From a methanogenic archaeon ISO4-H5 (lineage in GTDB: Archaea > Thermoplasmatota > Thermoplasmata > Methanomassiliicoccales > Methanomethylophilaceae), in NCBI GenBank assembly GCA_001560915.1, contig CP014214.1:124001-188000 (forward strand): 64,000 bases of DNA, written 5' to 3'. Numbering within the stretch: the stretch's first letter is position 1; each line of letters opens with the position of its first letter. Below the pieces are notes generated by a model, which was not told the DNA's origin, did not search any database, and saw only the letters and a program-made list of their open reading frames with translations. The position numbers were made by a program, and so were the translations under genes. Positions 1 through 8,092 of this stretch are shown here, one piece after another.

Positions 1-1
1 T

Positions 2-625
2 GTGGATTCAGACGCAGACCTTCTCAAGGCGTTCGGAGTGGTGCTCGATTCCAAGATCCAATATCCCGCAGCATGCAATGCCGTGGAGAAGGTGCTGGTC
101 AATGGGGCCATCGCACCTTACTTCCTTCCCCGCATGGCCGACCAGTTCAAGGCCAACGGTGTGGAGATGAGGGTGGAGGAATCCCTCGCCAAGTACCTGC
201 TCGGATTCGATTACAAGATTGCTACCGAAGAGGATTGGACTGCGGAATACGACGGTCTCACCATAGCCATCAGGTCTGTGAAGGATCTTGAAGAGGCAAT
301 CACCATCATCAACAGCAACGGCTCCCACCACACCGACTGCATCATCACTGAGAACAAGGAGAAACAGGACGAGTTCGCCCGCAGGGTAGACTCCGCGGAT
401 GTGTTCATCAACGCCTCCACCCGTTTCGCTGACGGATTCCGTTTCGGCAAGGGTGCCGAGGTAGGAATATCCACCAATAAGATCCATGCCCGCGGACCCA
501 TGGGCATGGAGGGACTTATGATCTACAAGTACGTCCTTGTGGGCAACGGCCACATGGTCAAGGATTATGTCGGCAAGAACGCTAAACCCTACACCCACCG
601 CAAGATCGACCTCAGGGAGGACTGA
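2..625 (+). CDS. proA: Glutamate-5-semialdehyde dehydrogenase (gamma-glutamyl phosphate reductase), C-terminal half
   Basis: Second step of proline synthesis: NADPH-dependent reduction of glutamyl 5-phosphate to glutamate semialdehyde in the cytoplasm. The window starts inside the gene, so only about 207 C-terminal residues are present of a family usually just over 400 long. The catalytic cysteine is visible in PAACNAVEKVL at fragment residue 25, and the C-terminal part has the family's HTDCIITEN and GISTNKIHARGPMG stretches. Its TGA lies 2 bases before proB, so the two form an operon with the reductase first. The GTG at base 2 is an internal codon, not the start. Confidence 0.95.
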   Translation: MDSDADLLKAFGVVLDSKIQYPAACNAVEKVLVNGAIAPYFLPRMADQFKANGVEMRVEESLAKYLLGFDYKIATEEDWTAEYDGLTIAIRSVKDLEEAITIINSNGSHHTDCIITENKEKQDEFARRVDSADVFINASTRFADGFRFGKGAEVGISTNKIHARGPMGMEGLMIYKYVLVGNGHMVKDYVGKNAKPYTHRKIDLRED

Positions 626-627
626 GC

Positions 628-1755
628 ATGGTCTCGAGGAAGGAGCAGCTCGCCAATGTGGAAAGAGTGGTAATCAAAGTCGGTACGTCTTCTATCACGC
701 AGGGTGGCAGCACTCCTTCGGAAGCTTTCATGGATCTGGTCGCCAAGCAGATTGCCGAGATCAAAAAGGCAGGTATCGAGGTACTGATCGTGTCTTCCGG
801 TGCCGTGGGTATCGGACTCAAAGCGATGAACGCCACCCCCAAGCCCAACGAGATCCCCATCAAGCAGGCCGCTGCCTCCGTAGGTCAGGGCATTCTCATG
901 CAGAAGTGGAACGACAGCTTCCAGAAGTTCGGGCTCAACGTGGCGCAGATCCTCATCACCCTTGACGACTACTCGGACCGTGACACCGTACTCAACCTGA
1001 ACAATACGATCACTACTCTTCTGAAGTATGATGTGATACCCATCTTCAACGAGAATGATGCGATATGCATCAAGGAGATCGGAGCCGCCTTCGGCGATAA
1101 CGATACTCTCTCCGCAGTCATCGCGAGCAGGGCGGATGCGGACCTTCTCGTCATCCTGTCAGATGTTGCCGGATTGTACACCGCGAATCCCAACACAGAC
1201 CCTGACGCAAAGCTCATCGACACTGTCGGCGAGATTACCCAGGAGATCGAGGACATCGCAGGCGGGCCCGGCACCAAACTCGGTACCGGCGGTATGAAGA
1301 CCAAGATCAAAGCCGCTAAGATCTGTCAGGATGCCGGATGCATGATGATCATCGCCTCCAGTTCTGAGAACGATGTGATTTCCCGCACAGTGCTCGGAGA
1401 GCAGATCGGTACTCTGTTCACTGCGGATTCCGCCATCACCAAGAAGAGGCGCTGGATGAAATCCGCCAAATCCAACGGCAAGATCATCATCGACGACGGT
1501 GCCATGAAAGCACTGCTGGAACATCGTTCCCTGCTCCCGGTGGGAATCAAATTCGCCGAGGGTACATTCGAGCCTGGAGAGGTCGTCGATATAGAATGTG
1601 CGGGCACCGTCGTGGCAAAAGGATGTCCCGATTACGGTTCTGAGGACATCAACCGCGTCCGCGGAATGCGTTCCGATGTTGCAAAGAACGTCCTCGGACC
1701 CAAGATGAAGCACAAGGACATCATCCTCAGCGAGAACATTGCTCTGATGCCTTGA
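628..1755 (+). CDS. proB: Glutamate 5-kinase
   Basis: First step of proline synthesis: ATP-dependent phosphorylation of glutamate. The 375 residues fit the family. An amino-acid kinase domain fills roughly the first 260 residues (KVGTSSITQGG near the N-terminus, then SSGAVGIGL, FNENDAI, FGDNDTLSA). A C-terminal PUA domain begins near residue 275 (SNGKIIIDDGAMKALLEHRS). The ATG follows proA by 2 bases and is preceded by an AGGGAGG-like ribosome site inside the proA end. Proline feedback on the kinase is known for the family and was not read from this sequence. No proC is seen nearby. Confidence 0.96.
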   Translation: MVSRKEQLANVERVVIKVGTSSITQGGSTPSEAFMDLVAKQIAEIKKAGIEVLIVSSGAVGIGLKAMNATPKPNEIPIKQAAASVGQGILMQKWNDSFQKFGLNVAQILITLDDYSDRDTVLNLNNTITTLLKYDVIPIFNENDAICIKEIGAAFGDNDTLSAVIASRADADLLVILSDVAGLYTANPNTDPDAKLIDTVGEITQEIEDIAGGPGTKLGTGGMKTKIKAAKICQDAGCMMIIASSSENDVISRTVLGEQIGTLFTADSAITKKRRWMKSAKSNGKIIIDDGAMKALLEHRSLLPVGIKFAEGTFEPGEVVDIECAGTVVAKGCPDYGSEDINRVRGMRSDVAKNVLGPKMKHKDIILSENIALMP

Positions 1756-2310
1756 TCAGTTACGTCTATCAGCGACCGTTTTACGGATAAGCGTACAGGT
1801 TTTCACAGCGGTCTCTGCGAATACGTCGCACCCGAACCTTTCGGCCACCTGTTCGGATACAGCGCCTCCGCCTGCGTTCAGGAGTATCCTGTCGCGGATG
1901 CCCATCTCCTTCAGAAGTCTGTCTGCCTTTCCGATATTCTCCAAGTCCCAGGTGGCCTGTACCGACAGGCACAGGACCGTGACCTCTTCGTCACAGCAGA
2001 GTTTCACTATATCTTCGATGGGGGTGTCGCGTTCCACACGTACCGTGCGGAAGCCGTTGGCTTCCAGCAACATAGAGATGAGGTCACGGCCTTCGGTGTG
2101 GCGGCTGAAAGATGCCACCACGGCAGTGCCCAAGGCAGGATCCCTGGAGATAGTGCCTCTTTTGGATTCCATTTCGCGGAGGAATGTCATAAGGGGAATC
2201 TTCCCGCGGTCGAAAGCCTCGACCAGTTCCTTCTCGGACTCCCAGAAATCCGTCATGACCGATGAATCGGGCTGTGGGAATATGTAATTTCGCGCAGATA
2301 GGTTACGCAT
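1756..2310 (-). CDS. B12-binding-domain (corrinoid-protein-like) protein
   Basis: About 184 residues from the ATG at 2310; a later ATG at 2256 is the alternative. The last 125 residues follow a cobalamin-binding Rossmann domain of the methyltransferase corrinoid-protein type: GTAVVASFSRHTEGRDL near residue 61, LLEANGF, CLSVQAT and NAGGGAVSEQVAERFG. The usual D-x-H-x-x-G cobalt-ligand motif is S-x-H-x-x-G here (His71, Gly74), so the axial histidine is kept and the aspartate is lost. A helical N-terminal part resembles the cap of MtaC/MtbC-like proteins. It lies 23 bases downstream of the ABC ATPase on the same strand and is likely co-transcribed. A corrinoid carrier, sensor or storage role is inferred; the partner is unknown. 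Confidence 0.7.
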   Translation of the reverse strand: MRNLSARNYIFPQPDSSVMTDFWESEKELVEAFDRGKIPLMTFLREMESKRGTISRDPALGTAVVASFSRHTEGRDLISMLLEANGFRTVRVERDTPIEDIVKLCCDEEVTVLCLSVQATWDLENIGKADRLLKEMGIRDRILLNAGGGAVSEQVAERFGCDVFAETAVKTCTLIRKTVADRRN

Positions 2311-2333
2311 CACGCCGGTAGCCGAGCAGCAGT

Positions 2334-3104
2334 TCAGAGGATGATAAGGTGCTTTGAGCCCCTGATTGTTTCGATGCAGGAATCGACTCCGAACACTTCT
2401 TTTATGTTCTCCGAGGTGAGGACATCTTCGGTTCTGCCGAAACATACAATGTTACCTTCGTTCAGCAGGATGGATTTGTCACAGAACCTGAGTGCCAGAT
2501 CGAGATCATGGATAATCGCGCATGCACTGATGCCCTTTTGATCAACAACAGTGCGGACCGAGTCCATGACCTCACGTTGGTATTTGACATCGAGGTTGGA
2601 GGTAGGTTCGTCCAACAGGAGTACTTTTGCTTCCTGGGCCAGAGCTCTGGCCATAAGGACTCTCTGACTCTGACCGCTACTGAGACTGTCGAACGGGTTT
2701 GCAGCAAGATGTCTTACACCCATTTCGTCCAAGCACTGCCAGGTTATGTCGTAATCTTTCTTTCCGTACTGCCAGGTTATGTGTGGTCTTCTTCCCATCA
2801 GGACTATTTCGAAGACGTTCGGGGTGCAAAGATCCATCTTTGCGTTCTGCGGAACGTAACTGATGCATTTCGATATATCCAGATGAGACATTTCAGAGAG
2901 ATTATTGCCATCTAGGAGAATGCTTCCCTGCTGAGGTATCAAGAGTCTGTTGATACATTTCAGGAGCGTTGTTTTACCGGATCCGTTGGGGCCTAATATT
3001 CCCAGTATCTGAGAAGGTTCCAGTTCCAAACTTATGCCCTTGAGTATTTCCTTTTTTGCGTTTTTACCGTAGGAAAATCTCACTCCGTCAATCGATAATG
3101 ACAC
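2334..3104 (-). CDS. ABC transporter ATP-binding protein, FecCD/BtuCD type
   Basis: ATPase of an importer for corrinoids, haem or iron chelates, acting at the inner face of the membrane. Walker A is GPNGSGKTT at about residues 38-46, the Q-loop lies in YVPQN near 84, the signature LSSGQ is at 141-145 and Walker B LLLDEP at 162-167, followed by the D-loop SNLD. The 256-residue length is typical. It is transcribed away from the binding protein and permease genes, which is unusual because btuF, btuC and btuD genes mostly run together. The substrate cannot be read from the ATPase, but the adjoining corrinoid-protein-like gene favours a corrinoid. Confidence 0.9.
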   Translation of the reverse strand: MSLSIDGVRFSYGKNAKKEILKGISLELEPSQILGILGPNGSGKTTLLKCINRLLIPQQGSILLDGNNLSEMSHLDISKCISYVPQNAKMDLCTPNVFEIVLMGRRPHITWQYGKKDYDITWQCLDEMGVRHLAANPFDSLSSGQSQRVLMARALAQEAKVLLLDEPTSNLDVKYQREVMDSVRTVVDQKGISACAIIHDLDLALRFCDKSILLNEGNIVCFGRTEDVLTSENIKEVFGVDSCIETIRGSKHLIIL

Positions 3105-3179
3105 ACTACCCGACTTTAATAATACTATTTAATCTTTAACAACATACCTTTTAATACTTTTTTTAATTTTTGTGCTACC
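3105..3179. promoter_or_regulatory. Divergent AT-rich promoter region between ABC ATPase and binding-protein genes
   Basis: This 75-bp gap is markedly AT-rich. On the plus strand, TTTTAATACTTTTTTTAA lies just before the binding-protein ATG. On the minus strand, TTATTAAAGTCGGG lies just upstream of the ATPase start. These look like back-to-back TATA elements serving two transcription units with very short leaders. No riboswitch-like structure fits in so short a leader. Confidence 0.5.
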
Positions 3180-4595
3180 ATGAATACCAAGATTGTTGCT
3201 ATTCTGATTGTAGCGGTCATGGTCGGAGCAGGGGTCGGCGGGTACGCCCTGTATAAGAGCCATGGCAGCTCTTCCAAATCAATTAACATAGATGTGAATC
3301 TGGAGGTCTTCGGCAATGCCGACAAGGACGGAAAGATTACCGAAGACGATGCTAAGATGGTCGAGAAATACATCAAGGCCAAAGCTGATGATAACAAGAC
3401 CGTTCTCGACGAGCTCGCCATAACCATGAGTTCGGACTTCGCCGACGCCGATAGGAACGGTTCGATCGAACAGGCAGACGCCGATCTGATTAGGCAAATC
3501 GTGGCCTGTACCGAGAAGTATATCTGGATTCTCGACGGCCAGGGCAATGTGAAAAAGGTCAATGCTGAATCCAAGAGAATCGGATGCGAATACTTCGCCA
3601 ACACCGAACTCTGCCTCATCCTGGGTCTCTCCGACAGGATTGCGGCTGTCGATTTCGCCCCTTACAAGTACAGGAGCTTCTACTTCTCCGAGGAGAAGGC
3701 TAAGACAATCGGTGACTTGGGCAACATGTCCGAACCCAACTACGATGAGGTAAACAAACTAGATTTGGACACCCTCCTCACTTTCTACATAAGCAACCAG
3801 GAAGCCAAGGAGACCAAGATCTACAACTGTGACGTTCTTTACCTCGGCTGTTACAACCCTGATATCACCAACACCGAGAAATCCGCATTTATCCAGGGAA
3901 TCCTGAAAGCGGGATACATCTTCAAGGTGGTCGAGCGTGCGGAAGAATACGCCAACTGGCTCCTCAACTACAGGGATCAGCTTCTCAGCATAGCAAACGG
4001 CATCCCCGAGGCCGACAAGCCTACTGTGATGAGCGCCACCTATGGTACTGCTTATTTCAACGACGGTTCCAACAAGACCGTAACCGTTTACAAGCCTGCA
4101 GATCCCCTCGGTCAGGCCATCGAACTCGCCGGCGGACACAATGTCTACAAAGACATCAAGGAAGGCGACATTACCAAGAGCAGCCTTTACGGTGCCACCG
4201 TCAACATCGATACCGTTCTGGGTACCAATACGACTGTCAAGCACATCTACCTCCACATGGTCAAATACACCTACGGGGGAATGGAGCAGGAAAGCACTCC
4301 CAAGCACGGATATCTTATCGATGATACCACCGAACTCGCAGCAGGTCTTGCAAAGATGAAAGCTCTCGAGCTGGTCGAAGACGACATGAGCGTTAAGCTC
4401 ATCGCCGGAGAGTTCAGGAACGGATGCTCGGCAGGAGTCCTCCTCGGAGCGTTCATGGGTAAACAGATCAATCCTGAGGCGTACAAGACCATCGATCCTG
4501 TCAAGATGATGAACGAGTACATTGGATGGATGGGAATCAAGGATTTCGATGCAGGAGTACACGGACAGTACGTATATCCTGGACTGACCGCTTGA
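3180..4595 (+). CDS. ABC transporter substrate-binding protein with N-terminal dockerin-type EF-hand repeats
   Basis: Extracytoplasmic binding component of the corrinoid/iron-chelate importer, 471 residues. A hydrophobic signal or anchor segment covers residues 4-22. Residues 46-57 (NADKDGKITEDD) and 89-100 (DADRNGSIEQAD) are two calcium-loop motifs, each followed by a helix, arranged as in type I dockerins. From about residue 115 a BtuF/FepB-like domain follows (GCEYFANTELCLILGL, VDFAPYK, later IYLHMVKYTYGG). The permease gene follows after 16 bases. The dockerin-like module may bind a cohesin-like partner or simply calcium; cohesin-based tethering is speculation. Assignment to the solute-binding family is firm, the substrate is not. 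Confidence 0.85.
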   Translation: MNTKIVAILIVAVMVGAGVGGYALYKSHGSSSKSINIDVNLEVFGNADKDGKITEDDAKMVEKYIKAKADDNKTVLDELAITMSSDFADADRNGSIEQADADLIRQIVACTEKYIWILDGQGNVKKVNAESKRIGCEYFANTELCLILGLSDRIAAVDFAPYKYRSFYFSEEKAKTIGDLGNMSEPNYDEVNKLDLDTLLTFYISNQEAKETKIYNCDVLYLGCYNPDITNTEKSAFIQGILKAGYIFKVVERAEEYANWLLNYRDQLLSIANGIPEADKPTVMSATYGTAYFNDGSNKTVTVYKPADPLGQAIELAGGHNVYKDIKEGDITKSSLYGATVNIDTVLGTNTTVKHIYLHMVKYTYGGMEQESTPKHGYLIDDTTELAAGLAKMKALELVEDDMSVKLIAGEFRNGCSAGVLLGAFMGKQINPEAYKTIDPVKMMNEYIGWMGIKDFDAGVHGQYVYPGLTA

Positions 4596-4611
4596 AACAG
4601 ATCCCGGGGAG

Positions 4612-5700
4612 GTGATGTTCATCGAAAATCAGAATGATGCGATAGAAGTCGATTCTGCCGTTCAGACCTTGGACAGGATGAGACTGTTCAAAATCGCCTA
4701 CATCGTAGGTGTCACGGTACTGATGGCCGTTATCGCGTCATTTTCGGTGACTTTCAACTCCTCGGGAGTAACTTTTTCGGAGGTATACGGTACCTTCGTT
4801 AACCAGCTTCTTCCAAACACCTTCGATATCCCTGCCAAGACGCAGTACATCGTGATGAATGTCTACGCACCGCGTGTCATCATGGCCATCCTGACCGGAG
4901 CCATACTTGCCATCGGGGGGTGCATTACCCAGACCATTCTGAAGAATCCTCTGGCAACCCCTTATACACTGGGTGTGTCGTCAAGTGCTTCGTTCGGAGC
5001 AGGGTTGGTTATCATCCTGGGAGTCACGACTTCCATCGGAAGTTTTCCGATGGTGATGAATGCATTCCTCTTCTCCATGATCCCTGCAGCAGTCATCCTG
5101 CTCACCTCGATCAGGCGTAATATGATGGCTACGACGCTTATTCTGATAGGCGTCTCTATATCCTACCTATTCAGTGCAGCCAACACCCTGCTCCAGTATT
5201 TCGGCAACGCCGATGCAGTCAAAGCGGCGCTTTTCTGGACAGTCGGAGACTTGAACAGTGCATTACTTTCACAGATACCCTATATCGCCGCAACGTTGGT
5301 AATGACAACAATCGTTGCAGTTTTCCTTCTCAAGGACATCAATATCATGAAGATGGGCGACGATACTGCAGCCTCATTGGGTGTGAATGTCAGGCTCATC
5401 CGTACCGGATCCATCATCCTGGCATGTTTCTCTGCGGCAGTCGTTGTCAGCTTCGTGGGCGCAATCGGCTTCATCTGCCTTCTCGGCCCACAGATTTCGC
5501 GCATCTGCATCGGAGGAGACCTCAAGTATCTGCTGCCAGCGTCAATGGCAACAGGTGCACTTCTGATGGTTATCGCGGATTTCGTCGCTAAAGCCGCAGT
5601 TGCTCCAATCATACTTCCCGTGGGCGCAATCACCGCCGTGGTAGGTGCTCCTGTGCTAATCTATCTGCTTATCAGGAACAAGAACATGGTGGTTTCGTGA
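4612..5700 (+). CDS. ABC transporter permease, FecCD/BtuC family
   Basis: Membrane channel of the importer. The protein is highly hydrophobic, about 362 residues with around ten predicted helices after a 25-residue polar N-terminus. The family motif around GGCITQTILKNPLATP, then LGVSSSASFGAG, and the C-terminal SFVGAIGFICLLGPQISR stretch (coupling to the ATPase) are visible. The first codon could be the GTG at 4612 or the ATG at 4615; both abut a GGGGAGGTG ribosome site. Its stop overlaps the next gene by GTGA, showing translational coupling. Confidence 0.92.
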   Translation: MMFIENQNDAIEVDSAVQTLDRMRLFKIAYIVGVTVLMAVIASFSVTFNSSGVTFSEVYGTFVNQLLPNTFDIPAKTQYIVMNVYAPRVIMAILTGAILAIGGCITQTILKNPLATPYTLGVSSSASFGAGLVIILGVTTSIGSFPMVMNAFLFSMIPAAVILLTSIRRNMMATTLILIGVSISYLFSAANTLLQYFGNADAVKAALFWTVGDLNSALLSQIPYIAATLVMTTIVAVFLLKDINIMKMGDDTAASLGVNVRLIRTGSIILACFSAAVVVSFVGAIGFICLLGPQISRICIGGDLKYLLPASMATGALLMVIADFVAKAAVAPIILPVGAITAVVGAPVLIYLLIRNKNMVVS

Positions 5701-6509
5701 CAAATTGTTGGACCGTAGAGGCGTGGGAACGTGACAGATTCAGACACCCTCTGCTGGGGGAGCATGTGCCGGAAGCAGACATTGAACGTTTGTGGGACGA
5801 CAGTGCCGCGCATTATGATTGCGCCCGTTATGCGAGTATTGTCAGTAACGTGATTGCAAAACTCCATTCCGAAGGGCTTCTCTCGGGGACCGTTTTGGAT
5901 ATAGGGTGCGGACCTGGCACATTCGCAATCCCTTTCTCGCGGAGAGCAAACAAGATCATAGCTTTGGATTCCAGCAGACCTATGCTCGAACGCCTGAAAG
6001 AGACCTGTGCAAGCGAGGGGATTACCAACATCAATCCTGTCGAGGCAGACTGTAAAAGCATTCCCGAAGATATCCGCTGCGACCTGGCATTTTCATCCCT
6101 TTGTCCGCCTATGAATAATCCCCAATCGATTCTCTCCATGGAGAAACACGGCAAAGTGTGTGCCTATCTATCCTCGGCAAACATCGGTACTTCCATAGAA
6201 ACCGAGATCTGGTCCGAACTCGGAGAGGACTACTCTTATATGGGGTATCACACGGAATATCCCCGTCATTTTCTGCAGTCCCAGAGAAGGAAACCGGAAC
6301 TGATCTTCTATAGTCAGGAGTATAGTATCGATGAGGACGAGACTGCTGTAACCTCAAGGCATCTGGCCTCTATGGCACGTTTCCGCCCAATCACCGATGA
6401 AATCCGGAATGCCGTAATGTCTGTGGTATCAAGGCATTCGGAGAACGGAAGAGTCAGGATAAACGGTAAAACCATTATGGGCCTGTTAATCTGGCAGTCG
6501 GAATATTGA
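5697..6509 (+). CDS. Class I SAM-dependent methyltransferase
   Basis: A 270-residue methyltransferase with the SAM-binding glycine loop VLDIGCGPGTF at about residues 66-76, the acidic ribose-binding residue in IIALDSS, and a later motif EADCKSIPEDIRCDLAFSS. It starts with GTG overlapping the permease stop, so it belongs to the importer operon. A role in processing or using the imported corrinoid, or in methylating a metallophore, is inferred only from position. The methyl acceptor cannot be named. Confidence 0.85.
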   Translation: MTNCWTVEAWERDRFRHPLLGEHVPEADIERLWDDSAAHYDCARYASIVSNVIAKLHSEGLLSGTVLDIGCGPGTFAIPFSRRANKIIALDSSRPMLERLKETCASEGITNINPVEADCKSIPEDIRCDLAFSSLCPPMNNPQSILSMEKHGKVCAYLSSANIGTSIETEIWSELGEDYSYMGYHTEYPRHFLQSQRRKPELIFYSQEYSIDEDETAVTSRHLASMARFRPITDEIRNAVMSVVSRHSENGRVRINGKTIMGLLIWQSEY

Positions 6510-6552
6510 TCAAATCCGAATCAATCCGATTTTAAGTGAGGGGTAGAAAGGA

Positions 6553-6628
6553 TGGTGGGCCCGGCCAGATTTGAACTGGCGACCTTCACAATGTCAATGT
6601 GACGTCATAACCCCTAGACCACGAGCCC
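6553..6628 (-). tRNA. tRNA-Val(GAC)
   Basis: Folded by eye on the minus strand. The acceptor stem is GGGCTCG/CGGGCCC, the D-stem has 3 bp (GTC/GAC), the anticodon stem is TCACA/TGTGA with loop TTGACAT (anticodon GAC), and the T-arm is GCCAG-TTCAAAT-CTGGC. The 73-nt body covers 6556-6628 with discriminator A, and the CCA tail is genomically encoded at 6553-6555. No intron is seen. Confidence 0.95.
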
Positions 6629-6738
6629 AGTAAACCACCATATTGGCTTGATGTATTTATACCCTACTTATCGCCCATGAGGCCAGCGAAAAATCTCCTT
6701 TGACTAAAACTTAATACACCGATTCAATCAAAGTAACG

Positions 6739-7722
6739 ATGATAACGCTCGGCATAGAGGGTACTGCGCACACCATGAGCGTGGGAATAGTCGATTCGGA
6801 GGCACATGTGCTATCCAACATCATCGACCTGTTCCGTCCGCCCCAGGGGGGATTGCATCCCCGCGAGGCGGCCAACCACCATGCCGATGCCGTGGCCAAG
6901 ACCATTGTGGAGGCGGTGGAGACCGCAGGCATATCCCTCAAGGATGTGGATCTGGTCTCCTTCTCCATGGGTCCCGGATTGGGTCCGTGTCTCCGTGTGG
7001 CGGGAACCGCAGCACGTTCGTTATCCTGTGCATTGGGTGTTCCCATCATCGGAGTAAACCATTGTATAGCGCATATCGAGATCGGCAATGCCCTCACGGG
7101 ATGCACCGATCCCTGCCTCCTGTACGCCTCGGGCGGCAATACCCAGATCATCGCTTATTCGGATCAGAGGTATCGTATCTTCGGAGAGACCCAGGATGTC
7201 GGAATCGGCAATATGCTCGACAAGCTCGGACGCGATCTGGGTCTTGGTTACTATGCGGGTCCGACCATCGAGAAGATGGCCCTTGACGGCGACAAGCTGT
7301 TGGATTTGCCCTATTCCGTAAAAGGTATGGATATCTCGTTCTCCGGCATCCTGACCGCCGCGGTGGCGTACCGCGACAAGGGCTGCAGGATCGAGGACAT
7401 CTGTTATTCGGTGCAGGAGACCACCTTCTCCATGCTCACCGAGGTCACCGAGCGCGCCATGGCCCACATCGGGAAGGACGAGGTCCTTCTGGGAGGAGGG
7501 GTGGCTCAGAACACCCGTCTCCGTGAGATGGTGGCCGAGATGGCCAAGGAACGCGGGGCCAAGATGTTCGTTCCGGAGAGGCAGTTCTGCAGGGATAACG
7601 GAGCCATGATCGCATGGCTCGGCAACATCATGTACCAGTCCGGTGTGAGGATGGACATCGACGAGACCGAGGTCATGCAGAGGTACAGGACCGATGCGGT
7701 GCCCGTTACCTGGCGGGATTGA
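6739..7722 (+). CDS. kae1: tRNA N6-threonylcarbamoyladenosine synthase subunit Kae1 (KEOPS)
   Basis: Catalytic subunit of the KEOPS complex, which transfers threonylcarbamoyl from TC-AMP to A37 of ANN-decoding tRNAs. The ASKHA-fold N-terminus reads MITLGIEGTAHTMSVGI. The metal-binding H-x3-H is His108/His112 in NHCIAHIEIG, and the nucleotide-binding YASGGNTQ and LLGGGVAQN follow. At 327 residues it is the stand-alone form; in several euryarchaea it is fused to the Bud32 kinase, which is absent here. The last codons overlap the 3' end of a convergent gene by 17 bases. Confidence 0.96.
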   Translation: MITLGIEGTAHTMSVGIVDSEAHVLSNIIDLFRPPQGGLHPREAANHHADAVAKTIVEAVETAGISLKDVDLVSFSMGPGLGPCLRVAGTAARSLSCALGVPIIGVNHCIAHIEIGNALTGCTDPCLLYASGGNTQIIAYSDQRYRIFGETQDVGIGNMLDKLGRDLGLGYYAGPTIEKMALDGDKLLDLPYSVKGMDISFSGILTAAVAYRDKGCRIEDICYSVQETTFSMLTEVTERAMAHIGKDEVLLGGGVAQNTRLREMVAEMAKERGAKMFVPERQFCRDNGAMIAWLGNIMYQSGVRMDIDETEVMQRYRTDAVPVTWRD

Positions 7723-8047
7723 TGGAATCCACCCTATTCATCGTTTTTAGTTCAACATGAACTAATAGCTCGGGAAGCGGTCTCGTATAGTTCTTGTAAC
7801 GGACGAATCCGCCCGAATCGATCCCGGCAGGGGGCATGATTTGTATGGCTCCCAGGATGCACATGTTGAGAAGTATGGGTGTTTCCACATCCTTGTAGGT
7901 CACCAACACTTTCCGTTTCCCGCCTACCGAAGGGAGCTTAACGAATTCCCCCGGTCCGGCTGTCACTCCGAACTGGGTGTCCTCTATCGAGATATGGATA
8001 GGTTCCTCGAGCGAAGGATCCGCATAGATCGTGACCTGGGGCATCAT
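7706..8047 (-). CDS. Conserved-looking hypothetical protein, 113 aa
   Basis: Not recognised. The protein is soluble, beta-rich in appearance and without a signal peptide (starts MMPQVTIYADPSLEEP, later GPGEFVKLPSVGGKRKVLV). Two consecutive ATGs at 8047 and 8044 are possible starts. It lies 45 bases downstream of the DHH nuclease gene on the same strand, so it may be the last gene of the S15-nuclease unit. Its end overlaps kae1 tail to tail. The codon pattern matches its neighbours, which supports a real gene. Confidence 0.6.
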   Translation of the reverse strand: MMPQVTIYADPSLEEPIHISIEDTQFGVTAGPGEFVKLPSVGGKRKVLVTYKDVETPILLNMCILGAIQIMPPAGIDSGGFVRYKNYTRPLPELLVHVELKTMNRVDSINPAR

Positions 8048-8092
8048 TTTATCCAGGTAATAGGGGGTAGAAAAAATTGCCGACGTCAGGCA

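Noticed and set aside
2256-2445. N-terminal extension of the B12-binding-like protein into the ATPase gene
   Set aside because: The extra residues overlap ATPase codons and have no B12-domain similarity; starts at 2310 or 2256 are more sensible.
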